Origin: Lysobacter panacisoli
GTDB taxonomy: Bacteria > Pseudomonadota > Gammaproteobacteria > Xanthomonadales > Xanthomonadaceae
Assembly: GCF_009765165.1 (NCBI RefSeq)
Contig: NZ_VLNU01000001.1
Span: 1,426,001 to 1,490,000, forward strand
DNA: 64,000 nt
Reading direction: 5' to 3'
In this document: one piece after another, positions 1-9,018 of the stretch
How positions within the stretch are numbered: the stretch's first letter is position 1
Layout of the letters: the number at the start of each line of letters is the position of its first letter
The notes under the pieces: generated by a model
The model's database searches: none
Told to the model about the DNA's origin: nothing
What the model saw: the letters and a program-made list of their open reading frames with translations, nothing else
Made by a program: the position numbers and the translations under genes

Positions 1-465
1 GCTGTAGAAACGGCAGCCCGGGAACTGCTGCTTGAGTGCGTCGTAGATCCACTCGCGATGGCGGAACATGCCGGCGCTGAAGAACTCGACCACCAGCAGA
101 TCGCCGTAGCGGTCCACGACCAGGCCGGACAGGCCGTCGCCTTCGCTGTGCACCACGCGCCAAGCATCGCTGATCGCATCGAGCTTGAGCACGTCGCGAC
201 GCAGCGACACAGCCGCGGCGATCTTGCGCGCGAACCAGCCGGCGTCGACCTCGACCTCGGGATCGGTTTCGAGGATGCGCACGGCGATGCGCGAGTGGCC
301 GTTGTAGAAACCACGGCCGATCCAGTCGCCTTCGACGCCGTAGACGTCGACGATGGCGCCGGGCTTGGGCCGCTGGGCAGGTTTGTCGACGAGGCGCTGG
401 AAGATCCAGGGGTGGGTGGATTTCCAGGCGTTCTTGAGGCGTACGGCGGGGAGGGGGGCGTTCAT
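1..465 (-). CDS. rlmI: 23S rRNA (cytosine-C5) methyltransferase, RlmI type (partial)
   Basis: Only the N-terminal 155 residues are present; the rest lies before the window. The visible part reads as an N-terminal PUA RNA-binding domain (start MNAPLPAVRLKNAWKSTHPW), followed by the EEHEE-type linker motif SEGDGLSGLVVDRYG that is characteristic of the RlmI/YccW family. Family members methylate C1962 of 23S rRNA using S-adenosylmethionine. The Rossmann methyltransferase domain is outside the window, so catalytic residues cannot be checked. The start is the ATG at 465. The gene is divergent from the rhomboid protease gene, with about 110 bp between them. Confidence 0.85.
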   Translation of the reverse strand, partial: MNAPLPAVRLKNAWKSTHPWIFQRLVDKPAQRPKPGAIVDVYGVEGDWIGRGFYNGHSRIAVRILETDPEVEVDAGWFARKIAAAVSLRRDVLKLDAISDAWRVVHSEGDGLSGLVVDRYGDLLVVEFFSAGMFRHREWIYDALKQQFPGCRFYS

Positions 466-575
466 CGCGACATTTTACGTGCGATGGCCCGCCAGCCGCG
501 GAAGCCCACCATTGGGACATTCAGGCCCGCGCCGGGCGGCTTGTTTTCGCGCGGGGAGGGCGCAATCTGCCTCTC

Positions 576-1355
576 ATGCACCTGCCCACGCCCGAAGCCG
601 TACCCGATACCCCGGCCCAGCGCTCGGCCGACAAACGCCGCTGGCTGCGCGCGTTCAACCTCAGCCTGGCCTTCGTGCTGCTGCTGGTGGCCGTATTCAG
701 CGCGCAAGGGCACTTCGACGTGAGCCCGTGGACCGTGCAGCCGTGGTCCGTCGAAGGGCTGCTCGGCGTGCTGACCGCGCCGCTGCTGCACGGCTCGTTC
801 GAGCACGTCGCCGCCAATTCGATCGCGCTACTGATGCTGGGCACGCTGGCGCTGGGGCTCTACCCGCGCGCGACCGTGCGGGCGCTGCCGCTGCTGTGGC
901 TGGGCTCGGGCCTGGGCGCGTGGCTGCTCGGCGATCCGGGCACCCGCCATCTGGGCGCCAGCGGCATCACCCACGGGCTGATGTTCCTGGTGTTCGTCTT
1001 GGGCCTGCTTCGCCGCGACCGCGCCAGCATCGCCGCCGCGATGCTCGCCTTCATGTTCTACGGCGGCATGCTGCTGACGATCCTGCCGCGCGAGCCGGGC
1101 GTGTCCTGGCAGGCGCACCTGGGCGGTGCGGTCGCGGGCGTGGTCGCCGCGTGGCTGCTGCGCCGCACCGACCCGCTGCCGCCCCGCAAGCGCTACAGCT
1201 GGGAGGACGAGGAGGAGTCGATGGTCCCGCTCAACGCGGAGTTGGAGCACGACCAGTTCGAGCCCCCGCGCCCGCGCGATGTGCCGGTGCTGTGGAACCG
1301 CCCAGAGCGCGCGCGTGGCGTGGTGGTGCGCTTCCCGCCCCGTGACGAGCGCTGA
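576..1355 (+). CDS. Rhomboid family intramembrane serine protease
   Basis: 259 residues with about six hydrophobic segments. The rhomboid signatures are visible: the HxxxN motif of TM2 (H77, N81), the catalytic serine in GASG (S129) and the catalytic histidine in WQAHLGGA (H181). These residues form the Ser-His dyad that cleaves substrates within the membrane. Residues from about 195 on form a charged cytosolic tail rich in Glu, Arg and Pro. The substrate is unknown. A purine-rich GGGAGGG lies about 17 nt before the ATG, a long spacing, so the exact start is not certain. Confidence 0.85.
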   Translation: MHLPTPEAVPDTPAQRSADKRRWLRAFNLSLAFVLLLVAVFSAQGHFDVSPWTVQPWSVEGLLGVLTAPLLHGSFEHVAANSIALLMLGTLALGLYPRATVRALPLLWLGSGLGAWLLGDPGTRHLGASGITHGLMFLVFVLGLLRRDRASIAAAMLAFMFYGGMLLTILPREPGVSWQAHLGGAVAGVVAAWLLRRTDPLPPRKRYSWEDEEESMVPLNAELEHDQFEPPRPRDVPVLWNRPERARGVVVRFPPRDER

Positions 1356-1430
1356 CGGCCCCACCAACGACACTGGCAGCGGCCGCCAACAGTGCTAGCG
1401 TCCCGGCTTTCGACCGAGCCGGGACCACCC

Positions 1431-3095
1431 ATGCGCCACCTGACGCTGCTCAGCCTTGCCCTCCTGCTGGCCGCCTGCCAGCGCGAAGCGCCGCCGACCG
1501 CCGCCACACCGGCAAAGGAAACCTACGACGCCAGCGCCAGCGCCGACGCGCGCCGTATCGAATCCGACGTGCGCTTCCTCGCCGACGACCTGCTCGAAGG
1601 CCGTGAGGCCGGCACGCGCGGCTACGACCTGGCCTCGCTGTACGTGGCCCAGCGCTTCCGCGCGACGGGCCTGGCGCCGGCCGGCGACGACGGCAGCTAT
1701 TTCCAGCGCGTGCCGATGCTGCGTGGCGTGACCCAGGCCGAAGGCAACGAACTGGCAGTGACGCGCGACGGCAAGACCCGCACGCTCGCGTTCCGCGACG
1801 AGTTCCTGCCCGGCACCAACTTCAACGAAGCCGACGCCCGCGTCGAAGCGCCGGCGGTGTTCGTGGGGCAGGGCGTGCATGCGCCGGAACTCGGCCATGA
1901 CGATTTCGCCGGTGTCGACGTGAAGGGCAAGATCGCGGTCGCCTTCAACGGCGCGCCGGCGAAGTTCGACAACGACCGCCGTGCGTTCTATTCCTCGCGC
2001 CGGACCAAGGCCGAGGAGCTGGTGCGGCGCGGCGCGATCGGCCTGGTCATGATCCAGACCGACGACGACGAGAAGCAGTCGCCGTGGGCGCGCGGCGCGC
2101 GCAACTGGAACCGCCCGGCGATGCGCCTGCGTGGCGAAGACGGCAAGGGCATCGATACCTGGCCGCAGCTGCGCGCGAGCGCGTTCGTCAGCGCCGCCAG
2201 CGCCGGCGCGCTGCTCGACGTGCCGGGCCATGACGCCAAGCAGCTGTTCCAGGCCATGCGCGACGGCAAACTGCGCGCGTTCGACCTGCCCGGTACGGTG
2301 CGCCTGGCCGCGCGTACGGCGATCACACCGGTGGAATCGCGCAACGTCGTCGCGCGGCTCGACGGCGGCGACGCGGCGAAGAAGAACGAGTTCGTCATAT
2401 TCAGCGCGCACCTGGACCACGTCGGCATCGGTACGCCGGTGAACGGCGACGCGATCTACAACGGCGCGCTCGACAACGCACTCGGCATCGCGGTGATGCT
2501 GGAGGCCGCCAACCGCCTCGCCCACGACCCGGCGCCGACGCAGCGCTCGCTGCTGTTCGTGGCGGTGACCGCGGAGGAGAAGGGCCTGCTCGGCGCGGAG
2601 TGGTTCGCGCGCAATCCGACGGTGCCGCGCGAGGCGATGGTCGCAAACGTCAACATGGACATGCCGATGCTGCTGGCGCCGACGAAGGACGTCGTGCCGA
2701 TCGGCCTGGAGCATTCGAGCCTGCAGCCGCTGGTCGCGCAGGCGGCGAAGGAGATCGGCGTCGAGCTGTCGCCGGATCCGTCGCCGGAGGAAGTGGTGTT
2801 CGTGCGCAGCGACCAGTACGCCTTCATCCGCGCGGGCGTGCCGGCGGTGTATCTCGATGGCGGCTACAAGGGCGTGGACGGCGACGCGAAGGCGATCCAG
2901 GACGAGTTCCTGGGCCAGCGCTACCACCAGCCGGGCGACGACCTCAGCCAGCCGATCCACTACGGCGACGCCGCGCGACTGGCGAAGCTCAACGCGCGCA
3001 TCGGACGGCTGATCGCCGATGCTCCGCAGCGTCCTCAGTGGAATGCAGGCGATTTCTTCGGCGAGAAGTTCGGCCGCAAGCCGGCGAGCCAGTAA
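1431..3095 (+). CDS. M28 family zinc peptidase, lipoprotein
   Basis: 554 residues. The N-terminus carries a lipoprotein signal with lipobox LAAC (Cys16), so the mature protein should be membrane-anchored in the periplasm. A PA-like insert domain is followed by the M28 aminopeptidase fold. Likely zinc ligands and the catalytic acid are visible in SAHLDHVG (about residue 327), LDNALG (about 348), AEEKGLLG (E382/E383), NMDM (about 408) and YHQPGDD (about 498). The family removes N-terminal residues from peptides. A GTG or other upstream start could extend it by 13 residues, but the ATG at 1431 starts the signal peptide correctly. A 7-bp gap to the next gene suggests cotranscription. Confidence 0.88.
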   Translation: MRHLTLLSLALLLAACQREAPPTAATPAKETYDASASADARRIESDVRFLADDLLEGREAGTRGYDLASLYVAQRFRATGLAPAGDDGSYFQRVPMLRGVTQAEGNELAVTRDGKTRTLAFRDEFLPGTNFNEADARVEAPAVFVGQGVHAPELGHDDFAGVDVKGKIAVAFNGAPAKFDNDRRAFYSSRRTKAEELVRRGAIGLVMIQTDDDEKQSPWARGARNWNRPAMRLRGEDGKGIDTWPQLRASAFVSAASAGALLDVPGHDAKQLFQAMRDGKLRAFDLPGTVRLAARTAITPVESRNVVARLDGGDAAKKNEFVIFSAHLDHVGIGTPVNGDAIYNGALDNALGIAVMLEAANRLAHDPAPTQRSLLFVAVTAEEKGLLGAEWFARNPTVPREAMVANVNMDMPMLLAPTKDVVPIGLEHSSLQPLVAQAAKEIGVELSPDPSPEEVVFVRSDQYAFIRAGVPAVYLDGGYKGVDGDAKAIQDEFLGQRYHQPGDDLSQPIHYGDAARLAKLNARIGRLIADAPQRPQWNAGDFFGEKFGRKPASQ

Positions 3096-3102
3096 GGGCC
3101 GG

Positions 3103-4089
3103 ATGCTCCGGTTGAGCCTGCCCGCGCTGCATCCGTGGTTCGACCAGCGCGGGCGCACGTTGCTGCGGTCGCGGCCTTCCGTGCGCGAGGGCGCGGCGTG
3201 GGTGGCGGCGCTGTGCGGCGTCGCAGCCCTGCTGTCGCTGACCGGCACGGCGTCCGCGCTGCTGCGCGTGGCCGCGGCGTTGCCGGGCCCGAGTGCGGTG
3301 CTCATCGCACTGATCGTCGGCACGCTCGCTTCGCGGCGGTTGTTGTTGCTCGCGGCGGAACTGCGCACGGGCTGGTTCGCGGCGTTGCCGATCTCAACGA
3401 CGCGCGCGCGTGGCACGCTCTTCGTGGTCGCGCTTGGTCATCTGCTGGCGGGTATTGCCGTCTGGTGCGCGATTGTGGCGTTCGCGTGGTTCGATTCCCG
3501 CGCGTTCGTGTCCGGATCGTTCGTGCCGTGCGCGACCGGCGTCGGCGCCGGGATGGCGCTGGCGCTGTGGCGCGCGCTGCGCCCTGCACGCGCGCTTCCC
3601 GAGCAGCGGGCAGGTCGGCGCGAACCCGCCTTCACGCTCAACACGTCGGCGCCGCTGTCGGCGGTGTTGCAGTGGCAGCGCCGCGCCGTCGTGCTGCAGT
3701 GGCGGCTGGGGCAGGGCGGGCATTTCTGGCTGGTCGGCGCGATGCTGGTGCTGTTGCCGGACCGGATGGGACTGATGCTCGCGGCGGGCGTGCTGCTGAT
3801 GGTCGTGCCGTGGCTGTGGGCGAGTCTCGCGTTGCGCGTCTCCCTGCAAGCCGCAGTCGAGGCGCTCCAGTTGCTGCGCGCGACGCCGATGGACGCGTCG
3901 GCCGCGCGCAAGGCCCTGCTGCGCTACCCGCTGATCGCGCTCGCATGCGCGACGGCGACTGCATTCGTCGGAAATCTGCTGCTCGGGTTCTCATGGATTC
4001 GCCTGCTGGCGTGGGCAATCGCGCTCGCGGTCGTGTGCGCGCCATCGGCATGGCGGATGTCGCATGCATTGAGGAACCCCCACGCATGA
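3103..4089 (+). CDS. ABC exporter membrane protein
   Basis: 328 residues, very hydrophobic, with about six predicted membrane segments in two blocks (residues about 25-150 and 205-320) separated by a polar loop. There is no clear family motif. The assignment as the permease half of an ABC system rests on the overlap of its stop codon with the ATG of the ATP-binding gene (ATGA at 4086-4089), which implies translational coupling. It begins 7 bp after the M28 peptidase gene. The substrate is unknown. Confidence 0.65.
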   Translation: MLRLSLPALHPWFDQRGRTLLRSRPSVREGAAWVAALCGVAALLSLTGTASALLRVAAALPGPSAVLIALIVGTLASRRLLLLAAELRTGWFAALPISTTRARGTLFVVALGHLLAGIAVWCAIVAFAWFDSRAFVSGSFVPCATGVGAGMALALWRALRPARALPEQRAGRREPAFTLNTSAPLSAVLQWQRRAVVLQWRLGQGGHFWLVGAMLVLLPDRMGLMLAAGVLLMVVPWLWASLALRVSLQAAVEALQLLRATPMDASAARKALLRYPLIALACATATAFVGNLLLGFSWIRLLAWAIALAVVCAPSAWRMSHALRNPHA

Positions 4090-4808
4090 AAGCGCTGCAT
4101 GTCGAAGGCCTGCATTACAGCGTAGATCGCCAGCCGATCCTGCGCGGCGTCGAGCTGTCCCTGGCGCCGGGCGAGTTCGCGGCGCTGATCGGACCCAACG
4201 GCGCGGGAAAGACGACGCTGCTGCACTGCCTCGCCGGCGTGGTCGCGGCCGACAGCGGCCGCATCCTCGTCGGTGATGCGGACCTGCGGATCGAGCCACT
4301 GCGCGCCAGGCATCGGCTCGGCCTGTCGATCGATCCATCCCGCCTGCCGGCGCTGCTCAGCGTGCGCGAGTGCATGAAGCTCTTTACCGATGCGCGCGGC
4401 CTGCCCGCGATTCCGCCGTCCACGCTCGCACTGTGCGACGCGCTGGCACTGACGCCTGTGCTGGATCGGTGGGTCGGCCAGTGTTCGCTCGGGACGCGAC
4501 AGAAGGTCGGCATCGTGCTCGGGCTGCTCGGCGAGCCCCCATTGCTGATCCTCGACGAACCGCTCAACGGCCTCGATCCGCTCAGTGCGTACGCACTCAA
4601 GGAACACCTGCGCCGCCTGTGCGGCGAGCACGGCGCGACGGTGCTGCTGGCGACCCATTCGCTGGACATCGCGGAACGCTTCATCGACCGTGCGATGCTG
4701 ATGGTCGACGGCCGCATCCGTCGCGACTGGTCGCGGCACGACCTGGACGCGATCCGCGCGCATCCGGATCGTTCGCTGGAGCGGGCGATGATCGAGGCGA
4801 TGGCCTGA
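4086..4808 (+). CDS. ABC transporter ATP-binding protein
   Basis: 240 residues, a single nucleotide-binding domain. The Walker A motif is GPNGAGKTT at about residue 38. Walker B is LLILDEPLNGLD, and the switch histidine is in LLATHSLD. The signature segment reads CSLGTRQKVG instead of a canonical LSGGQ, a variant seen in CcmA/NatA-like exporter ATPases. It should power the upstream membrane protein. The last residues are followed 10 bp later by the racemase gene, so all three genes may form one operon with the M28 peptidase. Confidence 0.85.
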   Translation: MKALHVEGLHYSVDRQPILRGVELSLAPGEFAALIGPNGAGKTTLLHCLAGVVAADSGRILVGDADLRIEPLRARHRLGLSIDPSRLPALLSVRECMKLFTDARGLPAIPPSTLALCDALALTPVLDRWVGQCSLGTRQKVGIVLGLLGEPPLLILDEPLNGLDPLSAYALKEHLRRLCGEHGATVLLATHSLDIAERFIDRAMLMVDGRIRRDWSRHDLDAIRAHPDRSLERAMIEAMA

Positions 4809-4818
4809 GGAGTTCGCC

Positions 4819-5511
4819 ATGAAGACGCTGGGCCTGATCGGTGGCATGAGCTGGGAATCCACGGTTCCGTACTACCGGCTGATCAACCAGACGGTGAAGG
4901 AACAGCTCGGCGGGCTGCACTCGGCGCGCCTGCTTCTGTACAGCGTCGATTTCGCGCAGATCGAAAGGCTGCAGCACGCCGGCGACTGGGATGCGGCCGG
5001 CGAAGTGCTCGCCGGCGCGGCGCGCGCACTCAAGGCCGGCGGCGCGGAGCTGCTGGTGATCTGCACCAACACCATGCACAAGGTTGCCGGCGCAGTGGAA
5101 GGCGCGAGCGGCCTGCCGTTGCTGCACATCGCCGATCCCACCGGCGAGGAGATTCGTCGCGCGGGTCTGCAGCGCGTCGGCCTGCTCGGCACACGTTTCA
5201 CGATGGAGCAGGATTTCTACCGCCAGCGCCTCGCCGAACGGCACGGGCTGGAGGTGCTGGTTCCCGATGCCAGCGAACGCGACATCGTGCATCGCGTGAT
5301 CTACGACGAACTGTGCTTGGGTGTCATCCGCGAGGAATCGCGCGAGCAGTACCGGCGCATCATCGCCTCGCTCGTCGCACGCGGCGCGCAGGGCGTGATC
5401 CTGGGCTGCACGGAGATCGGCCTGCTGATCGGCGATGGCGATGCGGACGTGCCGCTGTTCGACACGACGACACTGCATGCGCGCCACGCGGCGCTGGCGG
5501 CGCTGGCGTAA
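4819..5511 (+). CDS. Aspartate/glutamate racemase family protein
   Basis: 230 residues, the usual length for the family. The two catalytic cysteines that exchange the alpha proton are visible in the motifs ICTNTMHK (about residue 83) and LGCTEIGLL (about residue 195). The N-terminus MKTLGLIGGMSWESTVPYY is typical of the YgeA/RacX branch, whose members racemise a range of amino acids rather than making cell-wall D-glutamate. A strong AGGAG precedes the ATG. It converges with the next gene, 10 bp away. Confidence 0.88.
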   Translation: MKTLGLIGGMSWESTVPYYRLINQTVKEQLGGLHSARLLLYSVDFAQIERLQHAGDWDAAGEVLAGAARALKAGGAELLVICTNTMHKVAGAVEGASGLPLLHIADPTGEEIRRAGLQRVGLLGTRFTMEQDFYRQRLAERHGLEVLVPDASERDIVHRVIYDELCLGVIREESREQYRRIIASLVARGAQGVILGCTEIGLLIGDGDADVPLFDTTTLHARHAALAALA

Positions 5512-5521
5512 GCACGCGGGA

Positions 5522-6121
5522 TCAGCGCTTCGGTCGTCCGTCGCGGCAGAGTGCGGCGGTATCGCCGCGGGTGAAATCGGCGGTCCAGTTGGTCTCCCAC
5601 GTGCGGCCGTCGTAGGAGAACGCCTGTTCCCAGCGCGCGTGGTCGGCATCGCGCTTGTCCCAGCGGTAGCGCACCTTCACTGGTCGATCGCCGTCGCGGT
5701 CCTCGCCATAGAACTCACCGCGGGTACCGTCGAAGCCGCCCACCACTGGCGGTTCGAGCACACCGCGCTCGCTGCTCACCCAGTAGATCGACCACTGCCG
5801 CTTCGCACGATCGAAGGTCCGTACGGTCAGACCCGCCCAGCCCTTGGTCGGGAAGTACAGCTCGTCCACCGTCGCCACGCCATCCAGGTGCGGCTGCATG
5901 CACAGCGTTGCGGGGAATTCCTCCCACGCGTCGCTGCCCACGCCGCGCGCCTTGAGGCGCCGCTGGTGCGTGGTCCATGCGCCGGCGAAGTAATCGAAAT
6001 CGCCGACGTTGCCGGTGCGCGCGGTGCTGTAACCGGGGGGCAGGGCGGTCGACGATGGCGCGGCGGCGGCGATGCCGTGCGCGACGAGCAGTATCACGAG
6101 AACAGCGCAGCCGGTCCGCAT
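5522..6121 (-). CDS. Secreted protein of unknown function, lipocalin-like
   Basis: 199 residues. The first 21 (MRTGCAVLVILLVAHGIAAA) form a Sec signal peptide, so the protein is probably periplasmic. The mature part begins with a DFDYFAGAWTTHQ motif and contains WSIYWV and WETNW. These motifs match the N-terminal half of the gene at 20746-21987 in this window (DFDFLHGHW, WNIYWA, WETNW), so the two are paralogous domains. Such Gly-Trp motifs recall lipocalin or DUF1579-like beta-barrels, but I cannot name a function. The ATG at 6121 is chosen because it starts the signal peptide. Confidence 0.7.
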   Translation of the reverse strand: MRTGCAVLVILLVAHGIAAAAPSSTALPPGYSTARTGNVGDFDYFAGAWTTHQRRLKARGVGSDAWEEFPATLCMQPHLDGVATVDELYFPTKGWAGLTVRTFDRAKRQWSIYWVSSERGVLEPPVVGGFDGTRGEFYGEDRDGDRPVKVRYRWDKRDADHARWEQAFSYDGRTWETNWTADFTRGDTAALCRDGRPKR

Positions 6122-6281
6122 GGGGCCTCCACGGTGGTGTCCGTCGCGGCAGTACAGCGCGCGGTGACCGGGCGCGGCAGTGCCAAACCTCATGGACGCG
6201 TGCGCGCCAATGACCTCCAGCCGATGCGGTGCCACGCACCGTCGTTACACTCGCGGGCTCGACCCCACGCAGGACCTCGCC

Positions 6282-7301
6282 ATGACCCAGTGGTACTTCG
6301 TTTCCGCCGGCAACTCGCAGCGCGTCGGACCGCTCGACCCCGAGGCCGCGCAGACGTACGCGCGCCAGCATCCCGACCACCTGTGCTGGCGCGAAGGCCT
6401 GTCCGGCTGGCAGGCGGTGAAGTCGCAGCCCGAATTCGCCGAGGCCAGCGGTGCGGCGCAGATGCACACGCCGCCACCGCCGCCGAGCGGGCGCAGCCGC
6501 AGCGACGACATCGATTACCGCATCGTCGGCAACGACATGCAGTTCGTCGAAGTGGAACTCGATCCCGGCGAAAGCGCGATCGCCGAAGCCGGCGCGATGA
6601 TGTACAAGGACGCCGCGATCCAGATGGACACCGTGTTCGGCGACGGACGCCACACGGGGCAGGGCGGCGGCCTGATGGACAAGATCTTCTCCGCCGGCAA
6701 GCGCGTGCTCACCGGCGAGAGCCTGTTCACGACGATGTTCACCCACACCGGCAGCGGCAAGGCGCGCGTCGCGTTCGCCGCACCGTATCCGGGCACGGTG
6801 ATGGCGATGAAGCTGGACGAGCACGGCGGTCGCCTGATCTGCCAGAAGGACAGCTTCCTGGCCGGTGCGCGCGGCGTGTCGGTCGGCATCTTCCTGCAGC
6901 GCAAGATCCTCACCGGCCTGTTCGGCGGCGAAGGCTTCATCATGCAGAAGCTCGAAGGCGACGGCTGGGTATTCGTGCACGCCGGCGGCACGGTGATCGA
7001 GCGCGAACTGCGCGCGGGCGAACGCCTGGACGTCGACACCGGCTGCGTGATGGCCTTCCACGACAGCGTGTCGATGGACGTGCGCCCGGTCGGCGGCATC
7101 AAGAGCATGCTGTTCGGCGGCGAAGGCGTGTTCCTCGCGACGCTGACCGGCCCGGGCAAGGTGTGGCTGCAGTCGCTGCCGTTCTCGCGCATGGCCGGCC
7201 GCATGCTGGCCGCGGCGCCGCAAGGTGGTGGACAGGCGCGTGGCGAAGGTTCGGTGCTCGGCGGCCTGGGTCGCATCCTCGACGGCGACAACAGCTTCTG
7301 A
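6282..7301 (+). CDS. GYF-2 domain plus AIM24/TIGR00266 family protein
   Basis: 339 residues. Residues 1-50 (QWYFVSAGNSQRVGPL...LCWREGLSGWQAV) match the bacterial GYF_2 domain, a proline-peptide-binding fold. A Pro-Ser linker with six consecutive prolines (about residues 66-72) follows. Residues from about 82 to 320 form the AIM24 (TIGR00266) beta-rich domain, seen as YRIVGNDMQFVEVELDPGE and a series of Gly-rich strands. The function of the family in bacteria is not established. The gene is followed 7 bp downstream by a DUF3052 gene. Confidence 0.82.
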   Translation: MTQWYFVSAGNSQRVGPLDPEAAQTYARQHPDHLCWREGLSGWQAVKSQPEFAEASGAAQMHTPPPPPSGRSRSDDIDYRIVGNDMQFVEVELDPGESAIAEAGAMMYKDAAIQMDTVFGDGRHTGQGGGLMDKIFSAGKRVLTGESLFTTMFTHTGSGKARVAFAAPYPGTVMAMKLDEHGGRLICQKDSFLAGARGVSVGIFLQRKILTGLFGGEGFIMQKLEGDGWVFVHAGGTVIERELRAGERLDVDTGCVMAFHDSVSMDVRPVGGIKSMLFGGEGVFLATLTGPGKVWLQSLPFSRMAGRMLAAAPQGGGQARGEGSVLGGLGRILDGDNSF

Positions 7302-7308
7302 TCGCACG

Positions 7309-7731
7309 ATGAGCGGCTACTCCGGCACGCCGCTGGCGAAGAAGCTCGGCCTGCGCGAGGGGATGACCGTGTGGACGCTGGCGGCGCCGGCGCATTACGC
7401 GGACATCCTCGCGCCGCTTCCGCGCGGTTTACGCTTCGCGCCGCGCTTGATGGGCGCGGTGGACCTGGTGCATCTGTTCTGCCGCGACCGCGCGACGCTG
7501 GCCGTGGCCCTGGCCGACTGCCGCCGCGTACTGGCGGCGGATGCGGTGGTCTGGGTGTCCTGGCCGAAGAAGTCGGCGAAGGTCCCCACCGACATCACCG
7601 AGGACACCGTCCGCGAAATCGCCCTTCCGCTGGGCTTTGTCGACGTGAAAGTGTGCGCGGTGGACGAGGTGTGGTCAGGTCTCAAGCTCGTGGTACGCAA
7701 GGCCCTGCGTGGGCCCTCTCCCGCCGGATGA
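7309..7731 (+). CDS. DUF3052 family protein
   Basis: 140 residues. The N-terminus MSGYSGTPLAKKLGLREG is the recognisable start of the DUF3052 family, small cytosolic proteins of unknown function. There is no signal peptide or membrane segment. The start ATG lies 7 bp after the stop of the AIM24 gene, so the two are probably cotranscribed. I see no catalytic motif. Confidence 0.8.
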   Translation: MSGYSGTPLAKKLGLREGMTVWTLAAPAHYADILAPLPRGLRFAPRLMGAVDLVHLFCRDRATLAVALADCRRVLAADAVVWVSWPKKSAKVPTDITEDTVREIALPLGFVDVKVCAVDEVWSGLKLVVRKALRGPSPAG

Positions 7732-7840
7732 ACGCCGCCGAAGCCGCGCGATGGTCCGCGATGGCGCGCCGCAACCGGCGCTCCGGGCGCGTGTATGCTG
7801 CGCCGCTGATCGACCACCACTCCATCGCGTCCCGCCGACC

Positions 7841-8911
7841 ATGACATCGCTTCGTTCGCTCCGCCCCCTGCTCCTGGCTTCGCTCGCCGTTGCGCTGGCC
7901 GCCTGTGGCGGCGAAGCCGTCAAGCCGACCTTGCCGACGACGACCGTGGTGACACCGCCGGTGGCGGCGCCGAAGGTGCGCATCGGCATCGCACTGGGCG
8001 GCGGCGCGGCGAAGGGCTTCGCCCACATCGGCGTGATCAAGATGCTGGAGGCCAACGGCTTCCAGCCGGAGGTCGTGTCGGGCACCAGCGCCGGCAGCGT
8101 GGTCGGTGCGCTGTATGCCAGCGGCATGGATTCGTTCGCGATGCAGAAGCAGGCGTTCGCGCTGGACGAAGCGTCGATCCGCGACGTCAGCCTGTTTTCT
8201 GGCGGCCTCGTTAAGGGCCAGAAGCTGCAGGACTATGTGAACCAGCTCGTCGGCGGCAAGTCGATCGAGCGCATGCGCCGGCCGTTCGCGGCGGTCGCCA
8301 CCCAGCTGGAAACCGGCGAACGCACGGTGTTCGTGCGCGGCAACACCGGCCAGGCGGTGCGTGCGTCGAGCAGCATCCCGGGCGTGTTCGAGGCGGTGCC
8401 GATCGGCAAGTACCACTACGTCGACGGCGGCGTGGTCAGTCCGGTGCCGGTCGACGCGGCGCGCCAGCTCGGCGCGGACATCGTCATCGCCGTGGACATC
8501 TCCAGCAAGGCCAGCGGGAAGAACCCCGGCAGCGTGCTTGGCAACATCAACCAGTCGATCACCATCATGGGCCAGAAGCTCGGCGCGCTCGAACTTGCGC
8601 GTGCGGACGTGGTGATCCGGCCGAGCGTCAACGAGATCGGCCCGGCCGATTTCGAGCAGCGCAACAACGCGATCATGGAAGGCGAGCGCGCCGCACTGGC
8701 GGCGATGCCGCAGATCCGTGCGAAGGTCGCGCAGTGGCAGAAGGCACGTGTCGACGAGGCTGTGGCTGCGCGCCGCGCCGCCGATCGCGCCGCCGAACAG
8801 GCGAAGCTGCAGGCGCAGTGCGCCGAGTCCGACAAGAAGTGGATGTCGAAGCTGCGCCGCGATCCGCAGTGCGAGGCGCTGGCCAACCAGGGCGCCATCG
8901 CGACGCCCTGA
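7841..8911 (+). CDS. Patatin-like phospholipase, RssA type lipoprotein
   Basis: 356 residues. A lipoprotein signal ends in lipobox LAAC (Cys22). The patatin domain starts at about residue 47 with the oxyanion-hole glycines in ALGGGAAKGFAHIG, the nucleophile elbow GTSAG (S83) and the catalytic aspartate in VDGG (D195). This Ser-Asp dyad hydrolyses acyl esters of lipids. After about residue 285 comes an Ala/Arg/Lys-rich helical tail ending in a short Cys-containing segment. The lipid anchor predicts an envelope location. Confidence 0.88.
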   Translation: MTSLRSLRPLLLASLAVALAACGGEAVKPTLPTTTVVTPPVAAPKVRIGIALGGGAAKGFAHIGVIKMLEANGFQPEVVSGTSAGSVVGALYASGMDSFAMQKQAFALDEASIRDVSLFSGGLVKGQKLQDYVNQLVGGKSIERMRRPFAAVATQLETGERTVFVRGNTGQAVRASSSIPGVFEAVPIGKYHYVDGGVVSPVPVDAARQLGADIVIAVDISSKASGKNPGSVLGNINQSITIMGQKLGALELARADVVIRPSVNEIGPADFEQRNNAIMEGERAALAAMPQIRAKVAQWQKARVDEAVAARRAADRAAEQAKLQAQCAESDKKWMSKLRRDPQCEALANQGAIATP

Positions 8912-8930
8912 TCGTCAGGCGGTCACGTCC

Positions 8931-9009
8931 GTAGCCCGGGTAAGCGCAGCGCACCCGGGTTGATGGCTCGACAGCTCCCGGGTGCGGCCTTCGGCCTTAC
9001 CCGGGCTAC
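8931..9009. repeat. REP-like palindromic intergenic repeat
   Basis: A 79-bp imperfect palindrome fills the gap between the patatin and desaturase genes. The outer arms are GTAGCCCGGGTAAG (8931-8944) and its exact complement (8996-9009). The inner arms are CGCACCCGGG (8950-8959) and CCCGGGTGCG (8977-8986). No T-tract follows, so it is more like a dispersed REP element than a classic terminator, although it could stall transcription from both convergent genes. Confidence 0.7.
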
Positions 9010-9018
9010 CGATCCGGA

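Noticed and set aside
1395..3416. A 673-residue minus-strand frame
   Set aside because: Shadow of the M28 peptidase gene; Arg/His-rich composition with no recognisable domain.
5435..7312. A 625-residue plus-strand frame
   Set aside because: Overlaps two better-supported genes in other frames; Arg-rich with no domain.
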